Assembly (NCBI GenBank): GCA_016188065.1
Contig: JACPIN010000010.1
Span: 1-64,000 of the forward strand
DNA length: 64,000 nucleotides
From: Candidatus Woesearchaeota archaeon
GTDB taxonomy: Archaea; Nanobdellota; Nanobdellia; SCGC-AAA011-G17; ARS1403
Direction of reading: 5' to 3'
Shown here: positions 8,678 to 16,815 of the stretch, in pieces
How the letters are laid out: the number at the start of each line of letters is the position of its first letter
Numbering within the stretch: the stretch's first letter is position 1
Notes under the pieces: model-generated
What the model was told of the DNA's origin: nothing
Seen by the model: the letters and a program-made list of their open reading frames with translations, nothing else
Database searches by the model: none
Position numbers and translations under genes: made by a program

Positions 8678-9679
8678 ATGTTGAACTTCAAGACAACAGC
8701 AGAATTGAAAGTATCAAGCAAAATAGCAGGGCAAATCATAGGGCAGGATCAAGGATTGCAGCTAATCAAGAAGGCAGCCCAGCACCGTCGTCATGTTTTG
8801 CTCATAGGTCATCCAGGAACAGGAAAATCTCTTCTCGGTCAGGCATTAGCAGAATTATTGCCAACAGCAAACGAGTTGCAAGATGTTCTCTGCTATCCAA
8901 ATGAAAAAGACCCAAATAATCCAATAATAAAAACATTCCCTGCAGAAGAAGGGGAAAAAACAATAGTCAAGCTCAGAAACAGCTTTGAAAATAGTTTATC
9001 ATCAAGGCGTTTTTATCTGCTGATAATGGGCTCAATATTCGTATTTTTCTTAGGTTATTTTCTCTGGAATGCATTTCGGGAATCCCCTTATGGCCCAATA
9101 GCAATTGTTCAGGGTGTCTCAACAGTAATCTGGATATTATTCATCGGTTTCATGTTATTTTCAAGGGCACCAGGATTTTTAAAAACATTAACAGGGTTGG
9201 CAATGATACCAAAGCCCTTAATCACACATAAGAAAAATGACCCAGCACCATTCCTAGATGCTACTGGCTCGCATTCAGGAGCTTTACTCGGCGATGTACT
9301 TCATGACCCGTTACAATCCTTTAGTGGTAACAAAATAATTAAGCGAAATAACAAAAAAGTGAATATTTCAACAGAAGTAAACAAATTATTGAAGAAACAC
9401 GAAAAGGAATTAATAAAAGAAAAAGGCTATCAAGCTGTTTATTTGAAAAAAGGTGAATTATATATTTTAGCAGAAAAAAATGGCAAAATCCAACCCGTAG
9501 AAGTCATTTCAGTTAATAAATATAAATCAGACAAGCCCCATCTAATTAAAATAACGACAGGATCAGGAAAGACATTAACCGTAACTTCAGAACACAAAAT
9601 AGCAATTAAAAAAATAGGAAAAATAATCTATAAAGAAGCAGGGAAATTGACAAGGTTTGATAAGGTTATAACCTCTTAG
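8678..9679 (+). CDS. lonB: LonB protease N-terminal half fused to split-intein N fragment
   Basis: Residues 1-213 are the start of the archaeal membrane protease LonB: Walker A GHPGTGKS at 44-51, two membrane helices at about 110-165, and the conserved ALLGDVLHDPLQ that ends the N-extein. At residue 214 (base 9317) an intein begins with SFSG, a Ser1 version of the CFSG seen in archaeal Lon inteins. It runs 120 residues, includes the block-B motif TVTSEHK (TxxH), and ends at a stop after KVITS. There is no Walker B or protease domain; these are encoded 5.4 kb downstream at 15035. An AAGGTGAT Shine-Dalgarno sequence precedes the ATG. I read it as one half of a fractured gene restored by protein trans-splicing; a dead fragment is the alternative. 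Confidence 0.9.
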   Translation: MLNFKTTAELKVSSKIAGQIIGQDQGLQLIKKAAQHRRHVLLIGHPGTGKSLLGQALAELLPTANELQDVLCYPNEKDPNNPIIKTFPAEEGEKTIVKLRNSFENSLSSRRFYLLIMGSIFVFFLGYFLWNAFRESPYGPIAIVQGVSTVIWILFIGFMLFSRAPGFLKTLTGLAMIPKPLITHKKNDPAPFLDATGSHSGALLGDVLHDPLQSFSGNKIIKRNNKKVNISTEVNKLLKKHEKELIKEKGYQAVYLKKGELYILAEKNGKIQPVEVISVNKYKSDKPHLIKITTGSGKTLTVTSEHKIAIKKIGKIIYKEAGKLTRFDKVITS

Positions 9680-9712
9680 ACTTGCATTGTTAATTCTTCA
9701 GTGCCCAAAAGA

Positions 9713-9747
9713 TTAATTAGATAAATGAAAAAATTAGACCTAATTAA
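9713..9747. terminator. Hairpin between converging lonB-N and decarboxylase genes
   Basis: TTAATTAG (9713-9720) and CTAATTAA (9740-9747) form an 8-bp stem with a 19-base AT-rich loop, covering the stop codon of the decarboxylase. It lies where the two transcripts converge and could act in both directions; archaeal termination mainly needs U-tracts, so the role is uncertain. Confidence 0.3.
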
Positions 9748-10864
9748 CTACTATAATATTAGGTTTCTTAAAATGCAGAAAATCACTGGAAAAGTTATAC
9801 GCTCCAGCATTTTGAAAAAAGATATAATCTCCGGATTTTGTTTTTGGTAAAGAAACATTTTTTGAAAAAAAATCTAAAGAATCAGGACTTCTCCCCCTTA
9901 TATAGTAATTAACAAGATTTTTATTATTATTTAAGGCTTTCACAGGCAAATTTAATCCAACGATTAAAGTATCCATAGAAGAATTATAGGTAGAAGCATC
10001 TATGATTAAAATATTTTTATCCCCGAACTTTTTGTATTGTTTAACCTTCGCAATTAAAATCACAGCATCTCCAATAATTGCTCTCCCCGGTTCAAAAACA
10101 AATTCAACATTAGGATAAACATTCTTAGTTTTTGTTTTAAACTCATTTATTATTCGTGCGATTTTATTTAGGGAAACAATTGGTCTATCATAAACTATAG
10201 GATATCCTCCACCAAGATTTATTGAATTTAATTTTAGTTTTTTCTTTTTTATTTGTTCAATAATTTCAGATAAAATCCCTAAATTTAATTTCCATGAATT
10301 TAAATTACTATTTTGGGAAGCTAAGTGATTATGGATCCCCAATTTGAATTTTTTATCCTTTAATTTTTCTAAAACTTTTAAATATTCTTCAATATGAATC
10401 CCCAAAAACGAATCTTTTCCATAAACAAATTTTTGGTTATTATGTTTTAGCTCAGTTGAAATTCTTAAAAAAACTTCATTTAATCTATGCGGGGATTTAA
10501 TAATCAGATTAAATTGATTTAAAGAATCAACACAAATTCTTTTAATTCCTAAATTCAAAACTTTTCCTAATTCTTCTTGGTCCAAAGAAGGAGAATAATA
10601 AATTACTTTTGATATATTTTTTATAACTTTCTTTAAAATTTCTAATTCCTCCAATGAGCAAACTGAAAAATTATTCCTATTCAAGTTTATCGTTTTGATA
10701 ACTTCTTTCTCCGAGTTTGTTTTTAGAGAATAAGCAATTTCTCCATTAAATAAATTGTTAAATTTATTTAAATTCTTGATAATAATACTTTTATCATAAA
10801 CAAAACAAGGAGTATTATTCCTCCATAAACCTTTGTGTTGTTTTATTTTCTCAAGAGTATTCAT
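9740..10864 (-). CDS. Fold-III PLP-dependent decarboxylase (Orn/Lys/DAP group)
   Basis: A 374-residue alanine-racemase-fold enzyme. The PLP lysine sits in AYSLKTNS near the N-terminus. GIHNHLAS, the glycine loop LGGGYP and EPGRAIIGDA hold the cofactor, and the C-terminal domain ends with NAGAYNFS. The CDSLD box of typical ornithine and diaminopimelate decarboxylases reads SPDSLD, so the substrate-binding cysteine is replaced. The enzyme should act on an amino acid or peptide-like precursor, but the substrate is unknown. It overlaps the QueC-like gene by four bases, so they are co-translated. The gene looks more A/T-biased than lonB, consistent with acquisition as cargo. Confidence 0.85.
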   Translation of the reverse strand: MNTLEKIKQHKGLWRNNTPCFVYDKSIIIKNLNKFNNLFNGEIAYSLKTNSEKEVIKTINLNRNNFSVCSLEELEILKKVIKNISKVIYYSPSLDQEELGKVLNLGIKRICVDSLNQFNLIIKSPHRLNEVFLRISTELKHNNQKFVYGKDSFLGIHIEEYLKVLEKLKDKKFKLGIHNHLASQNSNLNSWKLNLGILSEIIEQIKKKKLKLNSINLGGGYPIVYDRPIVSLNKIARIINEFKTKTKNVYPNVEFVFEPGRAIIGDAVILIAKVKQYKKFGDKNILIIDASTYNSSMDTLIVGLNLPVKALNNNKNLVNYYIRGRSPDSLDFFSKNVSLPKTKSGDYIFFQNAGAYNFSSDFLHFKKPNIIVVN

Positions 10865-11577
10865 TTTGCAAGAAGAAGTAGTGGGTCTTTTGCTCCAGCA
10901 CTATTAAAAGCTTCCTTTCTCCATTTACATTGATCACAATTGTCACAAGGTTGTTCTTCTCCAAAGTAACAAGACCATGTGTACTGCAATGGTGCTCCTA
11001 TTTCAACTCCTGTTTTAATCACTTCATACTTCATCATCTCAATAAATGGAACAGACACAGACATAGATTTCCCTATTTTGTTGCAATATTTTGTATCCAA
11101 TATCCCTTTAATACAAGTGTAAACTTCGGGTCTTATATCCTCAAAATTAAGAGTATCTTCCTTGGTTGTTGCAATAACAACTTCTCCTTCTCCATAATCT
11201 TTGTTTTCAATAAGCAACCGCTCTAACCAAGAAGCAACCAAAAGAATAAACATCTCATCTCTTGTAAAAGGATATCCCTGAGGAATTAAATTGCCCCTTT
11301 CAACAGTTCTTAATTTGATATATCCATTCAATCTAACTTGCTCATGTTTTTTCACATTCTTAAAATTAGTTAGAAGCCAGTTAATTATTTTATTTCTTGA
11401 TTCTTGCTCTTTTTGTGTTGGTGGAGATTCATAATCAACAGATAAAAGATAAACTTCATTACCTTCCTTAGCTTTCATAACTGCGGCTACACAAGAGTCC
11501 AATCCTCCGCTTAATAAAACTACTGAAACTTTTTTTCCAGTTTTTTTCATAGATTTAATTTTATTTTTCATCTTCAT
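10861..11577 (-). CDS. QueC-like PP-loop ATPase (7-cyano-7-deazaguanine synthase family)
   Basis: The 238-residue protein has the PP-loop SGGLDSC near residue 19 and a C-terminal zinc site (CYFGEEQPCDNCDQC) followed by KWRKEAF, the signature of QueC. QueC turns 7-carboxy-7-deazaguanine into preQ0 using ATP and ammonia. A housekeeping role in archaeosine is possible. However, there is no queD, queE or tgt nearby, and the neighbours are a B12-type radical-SAM enzyme and a PLP decarboxylase, so a specialised metabolite or modification pathway is more likely. It lies nine bases after the radical-SAM gene. Confidence 0.8.
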   Translation of the reverse strand: MKMKNKIKSMKKTGKKVSVVLLSGGLDSCVAAVMKAKEGNEVYLLSVDYESPPTQKEQESRNKIINWLLTNFKNVKKHEQVRLNGYIKLRTVERGNLIPQGYPFTRDEMFILLVASWLERLLIENKDYGEGEVVIATTKEDTLNFEDIRPEVYTCIKGILDTKYCNKIGKSMSVSVPFIEMMKYEVIKTGVEIGAPLQYTWSCYFGEEQPCDNCDQCKWRKEAFNSAGAKDPLLLLAK

Positions 11578-11586
11578 ACTCCATTA

Positions 11587-13083
11587 TTAGAATTCATGTC
11601 TTGTTATATTATCATTATTCAATTCATCATCTATTTCCTTACTCCTAGAAGCAATTTCATAAGGAGAAAAGTCTCTGCTTTCCATAACGGATACATAATT
11701 AATGTATAGTTCAGGAAAGTTCTCTGCATCATATCTGATATGGGGTAGATAGTTTCTTGCATCAGGAGTACCCGGTATTGGAACAGAGCACCAAGGATAA
11801 AATCTTGGAGTTGAATGTCCTTCAGAAGCATGATTTATTAATTCTCCAAATTCCTTAGCTTTTTCTACTGAATATTGTAAAGACTCTTCTGTTTCTCTGG
11901 GATTTCCTATAATGAAGCCAAGATTAAGATGGGGGACTTGGCGTTTAGATATTGCTTCAACAATTTGCATTTCTTTTTCAAGAGGTAATAATTTAGGCAA
12001 TTTTAGCATTTCATCAGGCCAAAACTTTTCCAACGGAAGATATGCCCTAAAGCAACCTTCAAATTTTTCTTCATTTTTCCTGTTGCCGTATAAAGAATCT
12101 ATCAACTCAGAATCTAAAACACCATCTCTATAAAGGAGGCTAATTTGTAATCCATTGTAAAAAGACCAAGCAAATCCCTGATCTCTTAATTTATTAAAAA
12201 ATTTAATAATCTCATCACGTCCATCCTTTCCTCCATATTTTGGTAAAGATCTATATAGTAAGTTATCATCTACAAAAATCAAAGTTTTGGTATCAGCCTC
12301 ACTAAGAGCATCTATTTTTCTTTCTAGAGTTTCAAAGGGAAACATTTTATATTTTCCAATTACAAAAGTACTATCACAAAAAGAACAAGCTTCATCACAT
12401 CCTCTACTAGTCTCAATGGCTGCAATAGAATCACTAACTCCTGCAGGGAGAGGACCATCCGGAATCTCATTAAATCTATATCTTTTTAATAAATCTGCAG
12501 AAGGGAATCCAATTTTTGTTAAATCTTCTCTTGGTGCTTTATATTTATGTCCTTCTGAATCTAAAGTAGCTATGCCTCTTGTATTTTTTAAATCCGTTTT
12601 ATCTAAACCAAGAGATAGATTCCGTGCAATTGTTTCTCCATCACCTATCACACAGATATCTGCTCCTCTTTGTAAATAATAAGAAGGGCATACGGTAGCA
12701 TCGTGACCACCAAGAATAATGGGGAGATTAGGATTTTTCCTTTTAATAGCTCTAATAGTATCAACAATTACATTTCTTTCAGAGGTAAAATTGGCAGTGA
12801 TTCCTATAAGGTCATATTCACTAAGCCTTTCAGAGGCATCATCTAAAGATGTTCCCCTTCTTAAACATTCAATACTTCTTCCTTCGTATTCTATTTCCCT
12901 ATAACTTTCTGATTTTACAGGAGGAAGGGTTTTTAAGTCAACTAAATCTACCTCAATATCCTCGGGCATATTTGCCATTAATTGTAACTGACTATACTTG
13001 GGATGATTTGTAACTGCATCTCCTAAAATCTCTCCTTCTAAAGATAAGATGGATCCAGGTGATTCCACAAATGCGATTTTCAT
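11587..13083 (-). CDS. Cobalamin-binding radical-SAM protein
   Basis: The 498-residue protein starts with a B12-binding-like Rossmann domain (GITANFTSERN, LGGHDATVCPSYY, GDGE). A radical-SAM domain follows, with the CxxxCxxC cluster CDEACSFC at about residues 235-242. A C-terminal region rich in aromatic and Pro residues completes it. Members of this class methylate or rearrange unactivated carbons; the substrate cannot be told. It is the first gene of the three-gene minus-strand operon and diverges from the TrmB-type regulator, with a shared 119-base promoter region. Confidence 0.85.
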   Translation of the reverse strand: MKIAFVESPGSILSLEGEILGDAVTNHPKYSQLQLMANMPEDIEVDLVDLKTLPPVKSESYREIEYEGRSIECLRRGTSLDDASERLSEYDLIGITANFTSERNVIVDTIRAIKRKNPNLPIILGGHDATVCPSYYLQRGADICVIGDGETIARNLSLGLDKTDLKNTRGIATLDSEGHKYKAPREDLTKIGFPSADLLKRYRFNEIPDGPLPAGVSDSIAAIETSRGCDEACSFCDSTFVIGKYKMFPFETLERKIDALSEADTKTLIFVDDNLLYRSLPKYGGKDGRDEIIKFFNKLRDQGFAWSFYNGLQISLLYRDGVLDSELIDSLYGNRKNEEKFEGCFRAYLPLEKFWPDEMLKLPKLLPLEKEMQIVEAISKRQVPHLNLGFIIGNPRETEESLQYSVEKAKEFGELINHASEGHSTPRFYPWCSVPIPGTPDARNYLPHIRYDAENFPELYINYVSVMESRDFSPYEIASRSKEIDDELNNDNITRHEF

Positions 13084-13130
13084 TTTTTCTCCATTTTATT
13101 TTTACTTAGTAGTAGTGGTTCTACAGACGT

Positions 13131-13183
13131 TTTTATAATTAATCTTCCCCTTAGGGGGGGAATATAGAAAGGCTTATATAGTA
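13131..13183. promoter_or_regulatory. Divergent promoter region with CCCCTTAGGGG operator-like site
   Basis: CTTATATAGT at 13173-13182 is a TATA box about 25 bases before the regulator ATG at 13203. On the other strand ATTATAAAAA near 13131-13140 can serve the radical-SAM gene. The near-palindrome CCCCTTAGGGG (13147-13157) lies between the two boxes, well placed for one regulator to control both directions. Confidence 0.5.
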
Positions 13184-13202
13184 AATATTCATAATATAAT
13201 CT

Positions 13203-13964
13203 ATGGTAGAATTAATTTTACTAAATAAGGCAGGACTTACAGAAGGAGAAGGGAAGGTATATTTAGCATTATTAGAGACAGGTCAATCTTCTATAACAGA
13301 GATTGTAAAAAAATCGGGAATTTCAACTTCTAAATCTTATGATGTTTTGAACAGGCTGGAAGAAAAAGGATTAGTAAGTCACGTTATAATGAATAATATA
13401 AAATATTTCAAAGCTGCTAGTCCACATAGAATCTTGGATATTTTACAAGATAAGAATAAAGAGATAGAAGAAACTCTTTCCAAAATTGAACAAATTATTC
13501 CCGAGTTAATCTCAAAACAAGAAGCAAAAGAAGGAGAAGAAGAGGCAGAACTTTATGTTGGAATTAAAGGTTTAATCTCTGTGTTCAATGAAGAAACCGA
13601 ATGGATGAAGCAAAATAATGGAGTCTCCTATGCAATTGGACTGACAACGGGTGGAAAATCAGGAAAAGAAGTAGATAATTATTTTGAGAGAATGCAATAT
13701 AAAAGAGATAAACTTAAATTAAAAGTACAAATAATTGCAAATAAAAATTCCAAAGGATTATTCCCCTATTTAGAAAAATCAAAATATGTAGATATTAGAT
13801 ATATAGAAGCTGGATCTGAAATGGTATCTATGAATACTTATGCGAACAAATTAATAATCGCTGTCTATTCAAAAAGACCCCTTTTATTTGTTATCAAAAG
13901 TAAAGATTTAGTTAAAGATTTTAAAGAATACTTCAATTCCTTATGGAAAATAGCTAAAAGATAA
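13203..13964 (+). CDS. TrmB-family transcriptional regulator
   Basis: The 253-residue protein has an N-terminal winged helix (residues 1-75: LNKAGLTEGEGKVYLALLE, SSITEIVKKSGISTSKSYDVL, then LEEKGLVSHV). A coiled coil follows at about 80-110, then a TrmB-type C-terminal domain with GIKGLISVFNEE. TrmB proteins repress or activate sugar and metabolic genes. Here the gene diverges from the radical-SAM operon and is one base upstream of the homing endonuclease, so it may regulate the cargo operon and its own transcript that includes the endonuclease. Confidence 0.85.
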   Translation: MVELILLNKAGLTEGEGKVYLALLETGQSSITEIVKKSGISTSKSYDVLNRLEEKGLVSHVIMNNIKYFKAASPHRILDILQDKNKEIEETLSKIEQIIPELISKQEAKEGEEEAELYVGIKGLISVFNEETEWMKQNNGVSYAIGLTTGGKSGKEVDNYFERMQYKRDKLKLKVQIIANKNSKGLFPYLEKSKYVDIRYIEAGSEMVSMNTYANKLIIAVYSKRPLLFVIKSKDLVKDFKEYFNSLWKIAKR

Positions 13965-13965
13965 A

Positions 13966-14994
13966 ATGAAAATCATAACCCAACAGGACATAATAAATAC
14001 ATACAGCAAAAGACAGCAAGAGCAATCAAGGCTTTATTACGAATATAAAAGGATAAAAAGAGAAAATCCAGAATTTGGTTACAAAAGAATCTCAAAACTT
14101 CTAGATCAGCCAGAACATAAAACGAGATGGTGGAATGCAAGAAAACATACTCCTGTTCCAATCCAAACAATCAACTGGCTAAAAGAAAAAGAATTAATTC
14201 CATTAAATGAAGATGATAAAAGACTTCCATTAATATCAAGAATTCTAGGAACAACATTTGGAGATGGAGGTATTGATATTAATCACAATATGATTTTTCT
14301 ATCAAGCTCAGAGTTAAAGTCATTAGAAGATTTTAAGCAGGATTTTATAGAAATATTTGGAAAAGAAATAGAAAAGAACTTTGATATAAGAAGAGGAGGG
14401 ATTAATGAAACTTCATACTGTATAAGGAATACAAACAGAAATGCAATAAGGTTTTTCAAAGCATTAGGAAGTCCTATCGGAAATAAAACAAAACAAGTTT
14501 TAAGGTTTCCAGAATGGATGGGGGTGAATCAAACTGTAGAAGATGAGTTTTTCTTTTCATTATTTGGGTCCGAAGTAGGGATTCCAAAATGTAGAGGAGG
14601 ACAAGCAAATACCTTCGACATAGCGATTGGAGGGTTACCTGAGCTTCATGAAAATAGATACAACTTAATGAATCAAATAAAAGACTATCTCCTAACTAAA
14701 GGAATTGAATCAGGGAAAATCTCAATTAATAAATCAAAATCTGGAAAAAATCAACATACTTTCATTTACAGGTTATTAATCTCAACCAAAGTAGAAAATA
14801 TGATGAACTTCCTTAAGAAAGTTAGATTAAACTATTGCTATTACAAAACAGACAAACTAAAAAATACAATCGATGAAATCCTAATAATAAAACATAAAAG
14901 ATTCAGAGATATAGAAAAGATGTATGGTTGGAATAAAAAAATAATTCTTAAGGTATTGAATGTAAAAGGAAAAGAGATTCCATTTAGAGAATAA
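13966..14994 (+). CDS. Free-standing LAGLIDADG homing endonuclease
   Basis: The 342-residue protein has two LAGLIDADG motifs: ISRILGTTFGDGGI at about 90-103, with the acidic residue in GDG, and FFFSLFGSEVGI at about 194-206. An N-terminal helix-turn-helix-like part (GYKRISKLLDQPEHKTRWW) and a C-terminal helical tail (RDIEKMYGWNKKIILKVL) would add DNA contacts. In ordinary inteins this enzyme is embedded between the splicing blocks. Here it has its own start and stop and lies between the two intein halves of lonB, one base after the TrmB gene and 40 bases before the C-half start. The likely target is the unoccupied lonB insertion site. Confidence 0.88.
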   Translation: MKIITQQDIINTYSKRQQEQSRLYYEYKRIKRENPEFGYKRISKLLDQPEHKTRWWNARKHTPVPIQTINWLKEKELIPLNEDDKRLPLISRILGTTFGDGGIDINHNMIFLSSSELKSLEDFKQDFIEIFGKEIEKNFDIRRGGINETSYCIRNTNRNAIRFFKALGSPIGNKTKQVLRFPEWMGVNQTVEDEFFFSLFGSEVGIPKCRGGQANTFDIAIGGLPELHENRYNLMNQIKDYLLTKGIESGKISINKSKSGKNQHTFIYRLLISTKVENMMNFLKKVRLNYCYYKTDKLKNTIDEILIIKHKRFRDIEKMYGWNKKIILKVLNVKGKEIPFRE

Positions 14995-15004
14995 AACATC
15001 AACC

Positions 15005-15012
15005 TTTTAAAT
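15005..15012 (+). promoter_or_regulatory. TATA box for the LonB C-half
   Basis: TTTTAAAT lies about 26 bases before the ATG at 15035, just after the endonuclease stop. It gives the C-terminal half its own leaderless promoter, as a separately expressed split-intein partner would need. Confidence 0.55.
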
Positions 15013-15034
15013 CTTCTTTTCTAACAAAAAACGT

Positions 15035-16393
15035 ATGAAACTCACTTCAGAAAGAATCAAGAAAATAGAAAAAATTCCCTATAAGGGGCATTTATACAAC
15101 CTTACGACAGAAACAGGAAACTTATTTGCAAATAATATTTTAGTAAAAAACTCAGGAGGCCTAGGAACTCCCGCACATGAAAGAATTGTTCCGGGCATGG
15201 TTCACAGGGCAAACGGAGGAGTTTTATTTATAGATGAAATCTCTTTGCTGTCTCCAAAATCACAGCAAGAATTACTAACAATTCTCCAGGAAAAAAAATA
15301 CCCCATCACAGGTCAGTCAGAGCATTCATCAGGGGCAATGACAAGGACGCAGCCAGTTCCATCAGATTTTGTTTTAGTGGCAGCAGGCAATGAAGAGACA
15401 ATTGCAAAAATGCATCCAGCTTTAAGATCAAGAATTCGTGGTTATGGTTACGAGATACATATGAATCATGACATGGATGACGCTTTAGAAAATCAAATGA
15501 AGATTGCACAATTCATAGCACAGGAAGTTGTCAAGGATAAAAAAATTCCGCATTTCTCATTAGCTGCGGTAGAAGAGATAATTAACGAGGCAAAGCGCAG
15601 GGCTGGTACCTCAGGAAAATTAACATTGCATCTGCGAGAATTAGGAGGGTTAGTAAGGGCAGCAGGAGATCTGGCAAAAGAGGAAGGGAAGCAAATAACA
15701 GAGAAAGATCACGTAATCAGGGCAAAGATTTTAGCGCGCCCATTAGAGCAGCAGCTTGCAGACAAATACATAGAAGAAAAAAAGAAATATGAAATAATAA
15801 TCACAAAAGGAAAAATCATCGGAAGAGTTAACGGATTGGCAGTAATGGGCTCAGAAACTTCTCTGTCAGGAATCGTTCTCCCAATAGAATCAGAAATCAC
15901 CCCTGGAGGAATGCAGGGAACAGAAATTGTTGCAACCGGTCAATTAGGCAAGATAGCAAAAGAAGCAGTAAAAAATGTTTCTGCAATTATCCTGAAATAC
16001 TTCGGCAAAGACTTGAAAGAAAAGCATGATATCTTCGTCCAATTCCTTTACACTTACTCAGGTGTAGAAGGAGACTCAGCATCTATAGCAGTTGCAACAG
16101 CAATAGTCTCAGCATTCACAAAAGCCCCTGTAAAGCAAGATTATGCAATGACGGGCTCTTTATCAGTCCGTGGAGAAGTATTAGCTGTAGGAGGAGTTAC
16201 GCAAAAGGCAGAAGCAGCAATTGGAGCAGGAATAACACATTTAATAATTCCAAAGACAAATCTCAACGATGTTATCTTGTCAGAAGAAAAACGAAATCAA
16301 ATAAAAATTATTCCAGTAGAAAGAATCGAGGAAGTTTTGAAAGAAGTGCTGGACTGGAAAGGCAAAGAAAAAATCCTGAAAAAGTTAAAGTAA
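15035..16393 (+). CDS. lonB: Split-intein C fragment fused to LonB C-terminal half
   Basis: Residues 1-39 form an intein C fragment: [14 protein letters not shown], block F ([17 protein letters not shown]) and block G ILVKN, followed by Ser40. The size matches known natural split-intein C fragments. The C-extein then continues LonB exactly where the N half left off: [15 protein letters not shown], Walker B GVLFIDEI, the arginine region ALRSRIRG and the Lon protease domain. That domain has the catalytic Ser in EGDSAS and the Lys in GVTQKAEAA. Joined, the exteins make 626 residues, a normal LonB. The penultimate intein residue is Lys instead of the common His, which some active inteins also lack. 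Confidence 0.92.
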   Translation: MKLTSERIKKIEKIPYKGHLYNLTTETGNLFANNILVKNSGGLGTPAHERIVPGMVHRANGGVLFIDEISLLSPKSQQELLTILQEKKYPITGQSEHSSGAMTRTQPVPSDFVLVAAGNEETIAKMHPALRSRIRGYGYEIHMNHDMDDALENQMKIAQFIAQEVVKDKKIPHFSLAAVEEIINEAKRRAGTSGKLTLHLRELGGLVRAAGDLAKEEGKQITEKDHVIRAKILARPLEQQLADKYIEEKKKYEIIITKGKIIGRVNGLAVMGSETSLSGIVLPIESEITPGGMQGTEIVATGQLGKIAKEAVKNVSAIILKYFGKDLKEKHDIFVQFLYTYSGVEGDSASIAVATAIVSAFTKAPVKQDYAMTGSLSVRGEVLAVGGVTQKAEAAIGAGITHLIIPKTNLNDVILSEEKRNQIKIIPVERIEEVLKEVLDWKGKEKILKKLK

Positions 16394-16486
16394 TTGTAGT
16401 TGTTGTCTTCTTCCTTTTAGAACTTGATTTTTAGTTCCGGTACTTAAGACCAAAAGTTTATAAATCCTTACTAAATAATGGTAATT

Positions 16487-16807
16487 ATGGCTACAGAAAA
16501 TTGGCAAATCGAATATAATATGCGAACACCAACAGGGATTATGCATGTAAAAGAGAAGCTTCCATGCAGAGCAGGATATCATCAAAAATTAGTTGAATGG
16601 TATGGCCAAAATGGTTTTGATCCTAATGAAGCCCAACCACTCTATAAAGTGAGAGGTAATTATATAGAACTGTTATCTCTAGGAATAGAGGGCGGAAGAG
16701 ATTTACCTTTGGAACAAAAACTGAAATTAATAGGCGGAGAACTACTTGCAGATAGGAATCATCCGATTACTTTAACTGCCCCAAACGGATTCTGTAACAT
16801 TAATTAA
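16487..16807 (+). CDS. Hypothetical protein, 106 aa
   Basis: A small soluble protein beginning MATENWQIEYNMRTPTG. I choose the ATG at 16487 over that at 16478 because a TATA box (GTTTATAAA, 16456-16464) lies about 27 bases upstream. No known motif is visible; the Glu/Leu-rich middle (LPLEQKLKLIGGELL) suggests a small alpha/beta fold. It ends nine bases before the palindrome that marks the IS6-like element. Confidence 0.55.
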   Translation: MATENWQIEYNMRTPTGIMHVKEKLPCRAGYHQKLVEWYGQNGFDPNEAQPLYKVRGNYIELLSLGIEGGRDLPLEQKLKLIGGELLADRNHPITLTAPNGFCNIN

Positions 16808-16815
16808 TGATAAGA

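Noticed and set aside
9317..9679. LonB N half as a simple pseudogene
   Set aside because: The break lies exactly in an intein with both splicing ends kept, and the C half continues the protein with all catalytic residues. A decayed gene would not keep these features.
11631..11831. A 66-codon minus-strand frame inside the radical-SAM gene
   Set aside because: It is out of frame with a gene that has clear domain motifs and has no own promoter.
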